Positions 6,971-17,739 of a stretch of DNA of 64,000 bases are shown here, one piece after another. The translations under genes and the position numbers were made by a program. Origin of the DNA: Candidatus Gastranaerophilales bacterium (GTDB lineage Bacteria; Cyanobacteriota; Vampirovibrionia; Gastranaerophilales; Gastranaerophilaceae). The notes below the pieces were generated by a model that had not been told where the DNA came from, did not search any database, and saw nothing but the letters and a program-made list of their open reading frames with translations. Where the stretch lies: positions 50,021 to 114,020 of the forward strand of contig CAJOJE010000001.1 in NCBI GenBank assembly GCA_905234865.1, in the 5' to 3' direction. Numbering within the stretch: position 1 is the first letter of the stretch; each line of letters starts with the position of its first letter.

Positions 6971-8266
6971 GTGGATATATTAAGAAAAGAACTCTCAAAT
7001 CCTCTTTATGGAGAAATTACTATCCCAAGCGATAAGTCCGTTTCGCACAGAGCAATTATCATCGGTTCCATGACTATGGGCAAAATTGAAATAAGTAATT
7101 TTTCAAAAGGCGGTGATTGCGTTTCTACCTTAAATATTTTTAAAAATTTGGGACTTGAGGTTGAATTTAAAGATGAAAAAACACTTATAATAAATTCAAA
7201 AAACGGAATAAAAGGCGTTGATATCCCCCTTGATTGCGGAAATTCGGGAACTTCAATGCGACTTTTATCAGGCTATTTGGCGCCGAGAAATTTTAAATCC
7301 GTTTTAATCGGTGATGTTTCTCTTTCGAAAAGACCGATGAAAAGAGTTATTGAACCTTTATTGCAAATGGGGGCTTCAATTAAATCAAATGACGGTAAAG
7401 CGCCTTTGGAAATTTTCCCCTCAAAATTATCGGGCATTACATATAATTCCAAAATTGCCTCCGCTCAGGTTAAATCTTGTCTCTTGCTTGCAGGAATTAA
7501 TTCTGAAGGTGAAACTTCGGTTATTGAACCTTATTTATCAAGAAATCATTCCGAATTAATGCTTGAATATTTTAATGCCGATATTGAAACCGGTAAAATT
7601 GATAACAAATTTTATTCAAAAATTAAAAAATCTTTTCTTGAACCGAAAAATTTATTTATTCCGGGTGATATTTCATCTGCCGCATTTTTCATTTGTGCCG
7701 CTTTAATTACAAAGGGCAGCGACATTATAATTAAAAATGTCGGCTTAAATAAAACCAGAACGGGAGTTATTGATGTTTTATCAAAAATGAATGCCGATAT
7801 TGAAATTTTGGATTTAAGATTAGTTAATAACGAACCGATTGGCGATATCAGAGTGAAATATTCCATGCTAAAAGGAACCGTTATTGAAGGCGGAATAATT
7901 CCTCGATTAATCGATGAAATTCCGGTTATTGCAACTCTTGCGGCATTTGCCGACGGTACGACCATAATAAAAGACGCGGCAGATTTAAAAAATAAAGAAT
8001 CCGACAGAATAGCTTGTACTTCTTTAGAATTAAGAAAAATGGGGGTTGATATCAGACCAACCAATGACGGGTTTATAATTAACGGCAATTCGGGTAAATC
8101 AATTGCCGGTGGAGTTGAATTAAATTGTTATCATGACCATAGGCTTGCCATGAGTTTTTATATTGCGGGCTTGAGAGCTAAAAATCCTGTTTTGATTAAG
8201 GAATTTGAATGGGTTAATACTTCTTTTCCCGAATTTTTACCTCTGTTTGAAAAATTAGGAGCATAA
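6971..8266 (+). CDS. aroA: 3-phosphoshikimate 1-carboxyvinyltransferase (EPSP synthase)
   Basis: This is the sixth step of the shikimate pathway, joining shikimate-3-phosphate and phosphoenolpyruvate. The 431 residues are full length. PSDKSVSHRAIIIG near the N-terminus binds phosphate, NSGTSMRLLSG is the family's PEP-contact loop, and SLSKRPMKRV and DHRLAMSFYIAG are both hallmark motifs. The start codon is GTG, chosen because the protein begins MDILRKELSNPLYGEI in register with the family and an AAGGG ribosome site lies 9 bases upstream. The next gene starts 3 bases after its stop, so the two are co-transcribed. Confidence 0.95.
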   Translation: MDILRKELSNPLYGEITIPSDKSVSHRAIIIGSMTMGKIEISNFSKGGDCVSTLNIFKNLGLEVEFKDEKTLIINSKNGIKGVDIPLDCGNSGTSMRLLSGYLAPRNFKSVLIGDVSLSKRPMKRVIEPLLQMGASIKSNDGKAPLEIFPSKLSGITYNSKIASAQVKSCLLLAGINSEGETSVIEPYLSRNHSELMLEYFNADIETGKIDNKFYSKIKKSFLEPKNLFIPGDISSAAFFICAALITKGSDIIIKNVGLNKTRTGVIDVLSKMNADIEILDLRLVNNEPIGDIRVKYSMLKGTVIEGGIIPRLIDEIPVIATLAAFADGTTIIKDAADLKNKESDRIACTSLELRKMGVDIRPTNDGFIINGNSGKSIAGGVELNCYHDHRLAMSFYIAGLRAKNPVLIKEFEWVNTSFPEFLPLFEKLGA

Positions 8267-8269
8267 AAT

Positions 8270-8983
8270 TTGTTTTATTTTGATGAAATTTTAGGTAAAA
8301 AAGTTTTAAAATCCGACAAAATTAAAGTGCCTCATTTTTTTACGACAAGAGAATTTATTTTAAAAACCAAAGAAGAGAACTCTGAATTTCAATTTGAAAA
8401 CAGAGAAATAATCAAAGAACTTTATAACTTGAAAGAAATAATTACCCCTTCTCAAAGACATACGTCTAATGTTAAAATTGCTCAAATAGGGGGTAATTTT
8501 ATTGATACGGACGGCTTAATTCTTAAAAACCCCGATATCGGGATTTTTTTAAACTTTGCCGATTGTACCCCTTTAATTTTTTACGACAAAAAGAAAAATA
8601 TTGCGGCAATTTCCCATGCAGGTTGGCGTGGCACCGTTCAAAAAATTTCAAAAATTACCGTTTCAAAAATGCAATCCGACCCAAATGATTTAATTTGCCT
8701 CATCGGACCTTCAATTTGTTATAATTGTTTTGAAACCAACGAAGATATTAAAAACCAATTAATTTCCACCGTTTTGCACCCTGAAAATTTATACAAAAAA
8801 GGTGATAACGATAAATGGTTTGTTGATTTAAAAGGTATTAACAAAATGCAGTTAAATGAATTCGGGGTAAAAAATATTGATATTGCACCTTATTGTACTG
8901 TTTGCAACAACAATTACTTCTATTCTTACAGGAAAGAAAACAAGACAACAAACAGAATGAGTGCATTTATTTGTCTGAAATAA
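8270..8983 (+). CDS. pgeF: Peptidoglycan editing factor / multicopper-like purine nucleoside enzyme (YfiH/LACC1)
   Basis: This belongs to the YfiH/DUF152/LACC1 family, whose bacterial members act on purine nucleosides and have been linked to correct peptidoglycan stem composition. Diagnostic zinc-site motifs are FADCTPLIFYD, ISHAGWRGTVQ and IGPSICYNCFE, with a C-terminal CTVCNNNYFYSYRKEN. The 237-residue length is normal. It starts at TTG with AGGAG 7 bases upstream, 3 bases after the aroA stop, so it belongs to the aroA transcript. Confidence 0.88.
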   Translation: MFYFDEILGKKVLKSDKIKVPHFFTTREFILKTKEENSEFQFENREIIKELYNLKEIITPSQRHTSNVKIAQIGGNFIDTDGLILKNPDIGIFLNFADCTPLIFYDKKKNIAAISHAGWRGTVQKISKITVSKMQSDPNDLICLIGPSICYNCFETNEDIKNQLISTVLHPENLYKKGDNDKWFVDLKGINKMQLNEFGVKNIDIAPYCTVCNNNYFYSYRKENKTTNRMSAFICLK

Positions 8984-9051
8984 TTCTTTTAAATATGTCG
9001 TAGATTTACATTTGCCAAGCATTACCGTTTAAATTAAAAAATGCTTAAAAT

Positions 9052-9579
9052 TTAAAATAAACCTTTTCTGTTGTTTTTATCAATCGTGGCGTGTACTTCT
9101 TCCTGTTGAGTTCTTTTGATTGTATCTTTTTCGTTTATTTCACGCTCAATATCTTCTTGTTTTAGGGATTTGATTTTTTTAGCGTATGGTTTTGCGGCAT
9201 TTTTTATTTTTGACGTTAACGAATCAATGTATTTTGCGTACGAATCGTAATCATCATCTCGAAAACGCCATTTTTCGTCCATAAAAGCGTCCATAACGTC
9301 TTTTTTAAAATCTTTTAATATGCCGTCAACAGTTTCCTCAAAAATCTTAGCCATTTCTGCCGACGGGAAAAGGCGAATTTTTCTGTATGTATTATCAAGG
9401 ATAATCATTGATTTCTTCGTTGCAAGGCGAGTTTTAAAACCTCGCATAAAGTATCTGTCCTCTTCCTTTTTTGAGATTTTAAATTCAAACGGAAAATCCA
9501 ATTTGCACATAACCGTTGTGTCATGAAGCATGACCATAAGTTCTGTTTTTAAATATTCGTATTCTTCTCTGATTGTCAT
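9052..9579 (-). CDS. Hypothetical cytoplasmic protein
   Basis: I do not recognise this 175-residue protein. It has no signal peptide or membrane segment. The N-terminal 75 residues are mixed (VMCKLDFPFEFKISKKEEDRY), the middle contains many acidic residues (EKWRFRDDDYDSYAKYID), and residues 120-175 are lysine- and glutamate-rich and predicted helical. It sits alone between pgeF (convergent) and ppdK (same strand, separated by a terminator), so neighbours give no functional clue. Confidence 0.6.
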   Translation of the reverse strand: MTIREEYEYLKTELMVMLHDTTVMCKLDFPFEFKISKKEEDRYFMRGFKTRLATKKSMIILDNTYRKIRLFPSAEMAKIFEETVDGILKDFKKDVMDAFMDEKWRFRDDDYDSYAKYIDSLTSKIKNAAKPYAKKIKSLKQEDIEREINEKDTIKRTQQEEVHATIDKNNRKGLF

Positions 9580-9639
9580 ATTAAAACATTCTCTATATTA
9601 CTATTTTAACAAAAGTTTTACATTTTGCAACCCGATGTT

Positions 9640-9677
9640 AAAAGCACTCTGCCAAATGTACGGCAGAGTGCTTTTTT
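9640..9677 (-). terminator. Rho-independent terminator after ppdK
   Basis: A 14-base stem AAAAGCACTCTGCC / GGCAGAGTGCTTTT with an 8-base loop and flanking A and T runs. It lies 13 bases past the ppdK stop. The symmetry would let it work in both directions. Confidence 0.9.
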
Positions 9678-9689
9678 ATATGTATTTAA

Positions 9690-12353
9690 TTATACGCAAG
9701 CGGTTACTTTTGAAGCAATTGCAGCTTGTGCAGCGGCAAGTCTTGCTTGAGGAACTCTGTAAGGCGAGCAGGAAACGTAGTTTAATCCGATTTTGTGTGC
9801 GTATTTAACGGAATCGGGATCTCCGCCATGTTCGCCGCAAATTCCGCCAACAAGTGCAGGATTAACCTTTCTTCCTTCATTGATTGACATTTCGATTAAT
9901 CTTCCGACACCTTTTGTATCCAACGTAACAAACGGGTTAGAAGGTAAAATCTTTTGTTCAACGTAGTTTTTGAGGAATTTGCCTTCCGCATCATCTCTTG
10001 AATATCCGAAAGTCATTTGTGTTAAATCGTTTGTTCCGTATGAGAAAAATTCCGCAACGGGAGCAATTTCGTCTGCTGTGAGTGCAGCTCTCGGAATTTC
10101 AATCATTGTACCGAATTTATATTCAAGTTCAATGCCTTTTTCCGCCATAACTTCTTTTGCAACCGCAACCAAAGTTGCTTCTGCCGCTTTAAGCTCGTTT
10201 ACATGTCCTATAAGAGGAATCATAATCCAAGGTTTAACGTTAATTCCTTCTTTTTTAACGTCACATGCAGCGGAAATAATTGCTCTTACCTGCATTTCGT
10301 TAATTTCAGGGTATGTCAAACCTAACCTGCAACCTCTAAGTCCCATCATCGGATTTGATTCCGATAAGTTTTCAACGATTTCAAGAAGTTTTTCATCTTC
10401 TTTGTAATCTTCTTTTAAAGCTTTTTTAGCTGCAGCTTTAGCTATTAATTCTTCTTTTGAAGGTAAAAATTCATGTAACGGCGGGTCTAAAAGTCTTATT
10501 GTCATAGGAAGCTCACCGATACCTTTAAACATTGCATAAAAGTCTGAATATTGCATTGGAAGAAGTTTATCAAGTGCTTCTTTTCTTGCTTCTTTTGTTC
10601 CCGCAATAATCATTTTTTGTACCCAGGGAAGTCTGTCAGGATCCATAAACATATGTTCCGTTCTGCAAAGTCCGACACCTTCCGCACCGAATTTAACCGC
10701 ATTTTCGATATCTTTCGGTGTGTCTGCGTTAGCTTCGACTTTTAATGTTTTAAATTCATTGACCCATTTAAAGAATGTTTCAAAGTCGCTGTCTATGCCT
10801 GCTTCAACAAGTTCAACCGCACCTTCCATAACTTCGCCGGTTCCGCCGTCAAGTGAAATGATGTCGTTTTTATGGAAAACGGTACCGTCTGAGCATGTAA
10901 TCGTTTCGTTGTTTAAGTCAATTTTAAGGTCTTCACATCCTGAAACACAGGGTTTACCCATACCTTTTGCAACAACCGCAGCGTGAGATGTTGCACCGCC
11001 TCTAAGTGTTAAAACGCCCTGAGAAACCGCCATACCGTGAATGTCGTCGGGGCAGGTTTCAATTCTCACCAATATAACTTTTTCTCCCGCTTCGCCTCTT
11101 TTTGCCGCTTCTTCGGTATCAAAAACGATTTTACCGACGGCAGCACCGGGGGAAGCATTTACGCCTTTTGAAACTTTATGTGCATGTTTTACTTCTGCGG
11201 GATTAAAGCAGGGAAGCAATACTTGATAAACCGAATACGGGTCAACCTGATTAATTGCTTCTTCTTTTGTAATAATACCCTCGTTATACATATCAACGGC
11301 AATTTTAATCGCCGCTTTTGCCGTTCTTTTACCGTTTCTTGTTTGTAAAATCCAGAGTTTTCCTCTTTCTACGGTAAATTCCATATCCTGAACGTCATGA
11401 TAGCCTTTTTCGAGTTGTTTTGCAATTTCAACGTATTGTTTATAAATATCGGGCATATCCGATTCAAGCTCGGAAATTTGTTTAGGTGTTCTGATTCCTG
11501 CTACAACATCCTCGCCTTGAGCATTTACAAGGTATTCACCGTAAAATTTATTTTCGCCGGTTGCGGGGTTTCTTGTGAATGAAACGCCGGTTGCGCAATC
11601 GTTACCCATATTTCCGAATACCATTGTTTGAACGTTAACCGCTGTGCCGAAGTTGTGGTCAATTTTGTTCATGTTTCTGTATGCAACGGCACGAGGAATA
11701 TTCCAGCTTCTAAATACGGCTTCGATTGCTTCCTGTAATTGAACGAAAGGATCTTGAGGGAAATCTTTTCCCGTTACTTCTTTAATTACTTTTTTGTAAA
11801 CGGGAATTAAGGACTTCCAGCCTTCTGCCGAAATTTGAGTGTCTTCTTTTACGCCTTCTTTTTCTTTAAGTTTTTCTACTTCCGATTCAAAATATTTTTG
11901 TCTGTCCATTTCCCAAGCAACCGAGCCGAACATTGTTAAAAATCTTCTGTACGAATCGTAGCAAAAACGAGGATTATTTGTTAATTTTACCATTGCTTCA
12001 ACGGTTTCGTCGTTTAATCCTAAGTTTAAAATCGTTTCCATCATGCCGGGCATAGAAACTCTTGCGCCCGATCTGACCGAAACCAAAAGCGGATTTTCTT
12101 TATCGCCGAATTTTTTGCCTGCCTGTTTTTCGACTTCTTTTAAATATGCCTTAACTTCGTCCATAAGTCCTTCGGGCATTGTATTTCCGTTATTAATATA
12201 TTCCATACAGGTTGATGTTGTGATTGTAAGGCCGGGGGGAACGGGAAGCCCTAAATTTGTCATTTCCGCAAGATTGGCGCCTTTTCCGCCAAGTGCGTTT
12301 CTCATATTAGCGTTTCCTTCTTTAAACAGCCAAACTCGTTTGTTTTCTGTCAT
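9690..12353 (-). CDS. ppdK: Pyruvate, phosphate dikinase
   Basis: This enzyme interconverts pyruvate + ATP + phosphate and PEP + AMP + pyrophosphate, serving glycolysis or gluconeogenesis in many anaerobes. It has 887 residues, full length. The N-terminal nucleotide-binding part has GGKGANLAEMTNLGLPVPPG. The swivelling phosphohistidine domain has GGATSHAAVVAKG with catalytic H457. The PEP/pyruvate barrel has the catalytic cysteine C839 in GGICGEHGGDP and the family C-terminus SCSPYRVPQARLAAAQAA. The Thr beside H457 is the site used by PDRP regulators elsewhere. No PDRP gene is in the window. It is a single-gene transcript ended by the hairpin at 9640. Confidence 0.96.
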   Translation of the reverse strand: MTENKRVWLFKEGNANMRNALGGKGANLAEMTNLGLPVPPGLTITTSTCMEYINNGNTMPEGLMDEVKAYLKEVEKQAGKKFGDKENPLLVSVRSGARVSMPGMMETILNLGLNDETVEAMVKLTNNPRFCYDSYRRFLTMFGSVAWEMDRQKYFESEVEKLKEKEGVKEDTQISAEGWKSLIPVYKKVIKEVTGKDFPQDPFVQLQEAIEAVFRSWNIPRAVAYRNMNKIDHNFGTAVNVQTMVFGNMGNDCATGVSFTRNPATGENKFYGEYLVNAQGEDVVAGIRTPKQISELESDMPDIYKQYVEIAKQLEKGYHDVQDMEFTVERGKLWILQTRNGKRTAKAAIKIAVDMYNEGIITKEEAINQVDPYSVYQVLLPCFNPAEVKHAHKVSKGVNASPGAAVGKIVFDTEEAAKRGEAGEKVILVRIETCPDDIHGMAVSQGVLTLRGGATSHAAVVAKGMGKPCVSGCEDLKIDLNNETITCSDGTVFHKNDIISLDGGTGEVMEGAVELVEAGIDSDFETFFKWVNEFKTLKVEANADTPKDIENAVKFGAEGVGLCRTEHMFMDPDRLPWVQKMIIAGTKEARKEALDKLLPMQYSDFYAMFKGIGELPMTIRLLDPPLHEFLPSKEELIAKAAAKKALKEDYKEDEKLLEIVENLSESNPMMGLRGCRLGLTYPEINEMQVRAIISAACDVKKEGINVKPWIMIPLIGHVNELKAAEATLVAVAKEVMAEKGIELEYKFGTMIEIPRAALTADEIAPVAEFFSYGTNDLTQMTFGYSRDDAEGKFLKNYVEQKILPSNPFVTLDTKGVGRLIEMSINEGRKVNPALVGGICGEHGGDPDSVKYAHKIGLNYVSCSPYRVPQARLAAAQAAIASKVTACV

Positions 12354-12475
12354 AAATTTCTCCTAACTACTAAAAAATTAACCTTCTTTCACTTAAATAA
12401 AAGTTAAAGATGAAAAAATTCTATCACAAAAATAAATTTTATATTAAAATTTTTATAATTAATAAGGAATTTTAC

Positions 12476-13588
12476 ATGTTTATTCTTGATGAACCATATG
12501 TGTCCGATTATTTAATTGAAACCATAAACAAAAACGGATATAATGCTCTTTTAACTCCGATAACCGTTAATAAAATACGAAATTTGAAAGAGAAGTATAT
12601 TTTTGAAAATAAAGTTTATACAAATTCGGAAAATTCAATTGATAAAATTGAAGATAAAGAGCTCTTGAAAAAAATTTCCGTTTTCAAGGATAAATTCAAA
12701 ACAAGGGAACTTTTTAAAAAAATATACCCCGACTTTTTTTATAAAAAAGTTTCAAAGAATGAACTGAATAACGTCGATTATAAAATTCTTCCGTATCCCG
12801 TTATTATAAAACCGGTCGTAGGCTTTTTGAGTATCGGAGTTTATGTTGTTCAAAAAGAGGATGAATATTTTGATATTATTCAAAAAATAAATGCCGATAT
12901 CGAAAAATCAAAAAATCTTTTCCCGAAATCCGTTTTAAAGTTTGACGATTTTATTATTGAAAAAGTAATTCGGGGTGAAGAAATCGCACTTGATGTTTAT
13001 TATAATTCAAAACAAGAACCGGTTATTTTAAATATTTATAAACATCCTTTCGTATCGAGCGATGATGTATCGGACAGGCTTTATTACACCTCATTTGATA
13101 TTATTCAAGAATATTCAAAAATTCTTCTTCCCATGCTTTACAAAACGGGAAAAGAGGCTTCTTTATCCGATTTTCCGATGCACATTGAACTTAGAATAGA
13201 AAACGGCGTGCCAATTCCGATTGAAATTAATCCCATGCGCTTTGCGGGGTGGTGTCTTTGTGATTTGGCAAGGTATGCACATAAAGTTAATGTTTATGAA
13301 GCGTATATGAACGATTTAAAACCAAGCTTTAACCCTTCGGACAAAAGCTTTTTTGCTTTTGTTCTGGCTGAAGTTCCTTCCGATATTAAAAAAGATGATA
13401 TAATTTATTTTGACATAAATAGATTTATTGAAGATATGAACGTTGAAATTCTTGAAACAAGAATTTACGATTTCAAATTAAAACCACTTTTTGCTTCATT
13501 TTTCGTAAAAGCGGAAAGTGAAGATAATCTTTTATCCGTTTTAAAATTAAACACAAAAGATTATGTAAATACGAGACGGGATTTATGA
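12476..13588 (+). CDS. ATP-grasp domain protein
   Basis: This is a 370-residue ATP-grasp-type ligase of unknown substrate. A lysine-rich strand ILPYPVIIKPVVGFLSIGVYVV near residue 125 and FIIEKVIRGEEIALDVYYN match the ATP-binding core of carbamoyl phosphate synthase/D-Ala-D-Ala ligase-like proteins. IPIEINPMRFAGW matches the metal-binding E-I-N-P motif. An upstream in-frame ATG at 12410 would add 22 residues, but the ATG at 12476 has AAGGAA 9 bases before it and a TATAAT-like -10 just upstream. It overlaps the next gene by 4 bases (ATGA). It may ligate an amino acid or modify a peptide or cell-wall precursor, but this is open. Confidence 0.75.
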   Translation: MFILDEPYVSDYLIETINKNGYNALLTPITVNKIRNLKEKYIFENKVYTNSENSIDKIEDKELLKKISVFKDKFKTRELFKKIYPDFFYKKVSKNELNNVDYKILPYPVIIKPVVGFLSIGVYVVQKEDEYFDIIQKINADIEKSKNLFPKSVLKFDDFIIEKVIRGEEIALDVYYNSKQEPVILNIYKHPFVSSDDVSDRLYYTSFDIIQEYSKILLPMLYKTGKEASLSDFPMHIELRIENGVPIPIEINPMRFAGWCLCDLARYAHKVNVYEAYMNDLKPSFNPSDKSFFAFVLAEVPSDIKKDDIIYFDINRFIEDMNVEILETRIYDFKLKPLFASFFVKAESEDNLLSVLKLNTKDYVNTRRDL

Positions 13589-14802
13589 TTTTTAAAAAAG
13601 AATTCGATATTGATAAGGATTTTTTTGAGAACGACGAAAAAAAGCCGAAGAAAAGAAAAATTGCGTTTAACGTTTTTTTTATCGTACTTTTTTTAACTTT
13701 TGCCTTTTTATGTTTAAGCGCAATTACTTTTAATTCGGGTTCAAATTTTTTAAGCAAAAAAACCGAAAATCATAATATTACTCTAAAAGATGTTCAAGAT
13801 TTATATTTTAAGGGTGTGCAGGAATATGACAACGGAAATTACGATAAAGCAATTGAATTTTTAAATATGCAGCTTGAAATAGTGGATGATCCTGATACTT
13901 ATAATTATTTGGGAAAGATTTATCTTGAAAAAGAAGATACCGAGCTTGCAATTAAATATTTTACAAAAGCGGTTGAATATAAAAAAGATTTTTTTGAGCC
14001 GAATTTTGAGCTCGGGAAAATTTATTTTGCCCTGAATGATTATAAAAATGCGGGAAAATATCTTTCGCAGGCTCTCTCAATTCAAGATGACAATATGGAA
14101 GCACTTGCTCTGTGTGCCGAAGTTTACAAAAAAACGGGCAGAGCCGATGATGCCATTGCCCTTTTTGGAAAAATTCTCGAAAAAGAGCCCGACAATGCTT
14201 TTGCAAATGCTAAAATCGGTGAAATTTATTATCAGAGAATGCAATATCATTCCGCAATAAACTACCTTGAAGAATCGATTAAGGTTTCCATGGATGAAAA
14301 CGCTGCGCTTCAGCTTGCAAAGTGTTACCTTGAATTGAATGATTTAAAACAATCTTTAAGCGTGGTTAAAGATATTTTATCGGTTGATTCCGAAAATGCT
14401 CAGGCTCAGTCATTAAGAAAAACCATTACATATAAGATGAATTTAAATCAAAAAGAAGAAAAAGAAAAACAAAAACCGACGATTCCGAATGAAAATTCCG
14501 TTCAAAAACCAATGGATAAAAACGTTTTGGATAACTATATAAAACAAATCGAAGAACCCATAAAAATGAATTGGACACCGCCTTTGGGGTCAAATTTAAA
14601 AAAGGCTTCGGTAAAATTTACGATAAATAAAGACGGTGAGTTGATAAAAAACAGAATTTACGAGAGTTCTTACATGGATGATTTTGATATGTCCGCACTC
14701 GATGCAATAGAAATGTCAAAGCCTTTTCCGCCTTTGCCCGAGGCGTTGGAGCGTGAAACCCTGGATATTATTTTTACGTTTGATTTTAATATTAAAGAAT
14801 AA
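13585..14802 (+). CDS. TPR-repeat protein with membrane anchor and TonB-type C-terminus
   Basis: This is an inner-membrane-anchored protein of 405 residues. Residues 1-28 are cytoplasmic and highly charged, 29-52 form one membrane segment (IAFNVFFIVLFLTFAFLCL), and about 65-275 carry at least five tetratricopeptide repeats (for example KAIEFLNMQLEIVDDPDTYNY). The last 85 residues look like a TonB C-terminal domain (ASVKFTINKDGELIKNRIYE ... FDMSALDAIEMSKPFPPLPE), which contacts outer-membrane or envelope partners. The TPR region would therefore be periplasmic. It is coupled to the ATP-grasp gene by an ATGA overlap. It could be an envelope-spanning scaffold. No TonB box receptor is nearby. Confidence 0.8.
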   Translation: MIFKKEFDIDKDFFENDEKKPKKRKIAFNVFFIVLFLTFAFLCLSAITFNSGSNFLSKKTENHNITLKDVQDLYFKGVQEYDNGNYDKAIEFLNMQLEIVDDPDTYNYLGKIYLEKEDTELAIKYFTKAVEYKKDFFEPNFELGKIYFALNDYKNAGKYLSQALSIQDDNMEALALCAEVYKKTGRADDAIALFGKILEKEPDNAFANAKIGEIYYQRMQYHSAINYLEESIKVSMDENAALQLAKCYLELNDLKQSLSVVKDILSVDSENAQAQSLRKTITYKMNLNQKEEKEKQKPTIPNENSVQKPMDKNVLDNYIKQIEEPIKMNWTPPLGSNLKKASVKFTINKDGELIKNRIYESSYMDDFDMSALDAIEMSKPFPPLPEALERETLDIIFTFDFNIKE

Positions 14803-14804
14803 AT

Positions 14805-14832
14805 TTGATTACATTTTCATTCGTTCTATAAT
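14805..14832 (+). promoter_or_regulatory. uvrA promoter, leaderless geometry
   Basis: TTGATT, 16 bases, TATAAT. The -10 ends only 6 bases before the uvrA ATG, so the transcript would start at or next to the start codon. There is no ribosome site between. Confidence 0.65.
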
Positions 14833-14838
14833 GTTTTT

Positions 14839-17667
14839 ATGACAGAAAAAATAATCGTAAAAGGCGCAAGAGAACATAATTTAAAAAACGTAACGGTCGA
14901 AATTCCGAAAAATAAGCTCGTCGTTTTTACGGGCGTGTCGGGTTCGGGCAAGTCATCCCTTGCTTTTGATACTATTTTTGCCGAAGGACAGAGAAGATAC
15001 GTTGAAAGTTTATCAACTTATGCAAGACAATTTTTAGGGCAAATGGATAAACCCGACGTTGATTTAATTGAAGGGTTGTCGCCCGCTATTTCGATTGATC
15101 AAAAATCAACTTCAAACAATCCTCGATCTACCGTCGGTACTATTACGGAAATTTATGATTATTTGAGGCTCCTGTATTCAAGAGCGGGTATTCCTCATTG
15201 TCCTAAATGCGGAAAAGAAATTATGCCTCAGACTATTGATGAAATCGTTTCAAAAATTTTATCTTTGAAAGTGGGCACCAAAATTCAAATTATATCCCCC
15301 GTTTCAAGAGGAAAAAAAGGCGAATATAAAAATATACTCTCCGAATTAAAACAGGAAGGGTTCATAAGGGTTAGAATAGACAAACAAATTTATAACCTCG
15401 ATGAAGATGAAATCAGTATCGAAAAAACTAAAAAGCATGATATTGATGTTATAATTGACAGAATTGTTGTTAAAGAAAGTTCAAAAGCAAGAATTTTCGA
15501 TAGCGTACAAACCGCCCTTACTCGCTCAAACGGGCTTGTTGCCGTTGATATAATTGACGGGGTTGAAAAATTATATTCGGAAAAATTAAACTGCCCCAAT
15601 TGCGACATCAGTTTTGAAGAGCTTTCTCCGAGATTATTCAGTTTTAATGCTCCGTACGGCGCTTGCAAAGTTTGCGGCGGTTTGGGGGCGCATTATGAAG
15701 TCACTATGGAATTAATCGTTCCCGATACTTCAAAATCAATTAATGAGGGCGCAATTTACCCTTGGCACAAAACGGGGAATAAATATTATTCAGATATTTT
15801 AAATTCTGTTTGCGAAAATTATGATATTAATCCCGATGTTCCGTTTAAAAGTTTAACACCTGCACAAAAAGGGATTATTTTATACGGTAACGGCGGTGAT
15901 GTCATAAAAATGCGGTATGCGGATTTTGGTACAAAAACCATGCGCACGCACTATCATGCTTATGAAGGGTTAATTCCCAATATGATGAAGCGTTTTGAAC
16001 AATCCGATTCCGAACTCATAAGAGCGGAAATTCAAAAATACATGGGTGAAATTCCATGCAGCGCTTGTAACGGTGCAAGGTTAAATCCTTTTGTTCTGGC
16101 GGTTACGGTCGGCGGAAAAAACATTGATGAATTTTGTTCGCTTTCAATTCAAAAGGCGTATGAATTTATTCAAGAACTCTATTTAACTTTGGATGATTTT
16201 AAGCTTCAAATCGTAAGGCAGGTTTTGGATGAAATAAGAGTCAGATTGAAATTTCTTCTTGATGTCGGTTTGTCTTATCTGACCTTAAAAAGAAAAGCCG
16301 CAACATTATCCGGCGGAGAATCGCAGAGAATACGACTTGCAACTCAAATAGGAAGCGGGTTGTCGGGCGTATTGTATGTCTTGGACGAGCCTTCCATAGG
16401 GCTTCATCAAAGAGATAACGATATGCTTATAGGTACGCTTTTAAAATTAAGAAATTTGGGCAACACTTTAATTGTTGTAGAACATGACGAAGATACAATC
16501 CGTTCTGCCGATTATATTGTTGATATCGGAGCCAAAGCGGGAGTTTTGGGCGGAAACATTATTGCAAAAGGCTCAATTGACGATATTGAAAAAGAAGAAA
16601 AATCCATAACCGGCAAATATCTTAAAGGCGAGCTTGCAATTCCCGTTCCTGAAAAGCCGAGGCTTGGCAACGGTAATTTTTTGGAAATTAAAAATGCGCA
16701 TTTGAATAATTTAAAAAATATAGACGTTAATATTCCGCTCGGAAAAATAGTTGCCGTTACGGGAGTATCGGGTTCGGGTAAGTCAACATTGGTGAATGAT
16801 ATTTTGTATGAATATTCAATTCACACATTAAGAAAAAACCGCCCTAAACCCAAAGGCGTTGATGAGATAAAAGGGTTTGAAAATATTGATAAAGTTATTG
16901 CGGTTGACCAATCTCCCATAGGCAGAACCCCAAGGTCAAACCCTGCAACCTATACCGACGTTTTTTCTCATATCAGAGATTTATTTTCTCAAACAAACGA
17001 AGCAAAGGTAAGAGGATATAAACAAGGCAGGTTTTCTTTCAACGTAAAAGGCGGAAGATGCGAAAAATGTAAAGGCGACGGCGTTTTAAAAATCGAGATG
17101 AATTTTTTATCCGATGTTTATGTTAATTGTGATGTTTGTAAGGGTAAAAGATATAACTCTGAAACACTTGAAGTTAAATATAAAGGAAAAAGTATTGCGG
17201 ATGTTCTTGATATGACCGTTTCGGAGGCGCTTGAATTTTTTAAAAACGTTCCTAAAATATCCTCAAGGCTCCAAACGCTATACGATGTCGGGCTTGATTA
17301 TATTAAATTGGGTCAAAGCGCAACTTCATTATCCGGAGGCGAAGCTCAAAGGATTAAACTTGCTCTTGAATTAAACAAAAGAGCAACCGGAAAAACTTTA
17401 TATATTATGGATGAACCTTCCGTCGGACTTCATTGGTATGATTTGGATAAACTTGTTAAAATTATGCATAAATTGGCTGATTCCGGCAATTCGATTTTAA
17501 TAATAGAACATAATTTGGACATTATAAAATGTGCCGATTATATTATTGATTTAGGACCCGAAGGCGGTGAAAACGGCGGAGAAGTAATAGCTAAAGGTAT
17601 GTTATCCCAAATAATGAAATCTAAAAATTCGTATACGGGTAAATATTTAACTAAATACTTAAATTAA
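14839..17667 (+). CDS. uvrA: Excinuclease ABC subunit A
   Basis: This is the damage-recognition ATPase of nucleotide excision repair, which loads UvrB on DNA lesions. It has 942 residues with two ABC cassettes. Walker A motifs are [13 protein letters not shown] (about 31-43) and [13 protein letters not shown] (about 637-649). Signature motifs are [13 protein letters not shown] and [13 protein letters not shown]. Cysteine clusters CPKC, CPNC..CKVC and CEKC..CDVC are zinc modules. The opening [15 protein letters not shown] is standard. The promoter predicts a leaderless mRNA. Confidence 0.97.
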   Translation: MTEKIIVKGAREHNLKNVTVEIPKNKLVVFTGVSGSGKSSLAFDTIFAEGQRRYVESLSTYARQFLGQMDKPDVDLIEGLSPAISIDQKSTSNNPRSTVGTITEIYDYLRLLYSRAGIPHCPKCGKEIMPQTIDEIVSKILSLKVGTKIQIISPVSRGKKGEYKNILSELKQEGFIRVRIDKQIYNLDEDEISIEKTKKHDIDVIIDRIVVKESSKARIFDSVQTALTRSNGLVAVDIIDGVEKLYSEKLNCPNCDISFEELSPRLFSFNAPYGACKVCGGLGAHYEVTMELIVPDTSKSINEGAIYPWHKTGNKYYSDILNSVCENYDINPDVPFKSLTPAQKGIILYGNGGDVIKMRYADFGTKTMRTHYHAYEGLIPNMMKRFEQSDSELIRAEIQKYMGEIPCSACNGARLNPFVLAVTVGGKNIDEFCSLSIQKAYEFIQELYLTLDDFKLQIVRQVLDEIRVRLKFLLDVGLSYLTLKRKAATLSGGESQRIRLATQIGSGLSGVLYVLDEPSIGLHQRDNDMLIGTLLKLRNLGNTLIVVEHDEDTIRSADYIVDIGAKAGVLGGNIIAKGSIDDIEKEEKSITGKYLKGELAIPVPEKPRLGNGNFLEIKNAHLNNLKNIDVNIPLGKIVAVTGVSGSGKSTLVNDILYEYSIHTLRKNRPKPKGVDEIKGFENIDKVIAVDQSPIGRTPRSNPATYTDVFSHIRDLFSQTNEAKVRGYKQGRFSFNVKGGRCEKCKGDGVLKIEMNFLSDVYVNCDVCKGKRYNSETLEVKYKGKSIADVLDMTVSEALEFFKNVPKISSRLQTLYDVGLDYIKLGQSATSLSGGEAQRIKLALELNKRATGKTLYIMDEPSVGLHWYDLDKLVKIMHKLADSGNSILIIEHNLDIIKCADYIIDLGPEGGENGGEVIAKGMLSQIMKSKNSYTGKYLTKYLN

Positions 17668-17739
17668 AGAATTACATTATCTTATTGTTTAATGGATTAT
17701 TTTGCCGAATATTTTATAATAACCGTAACGAGGTGAAAT

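Noticed and set aside
9017..9046. AAGCATT...AATGCTT hairpin between pgeF and the gene at 9052 as a terminator
   Set aside because: Short AT-rich stem, 16-base loop and no T-run on either strand.
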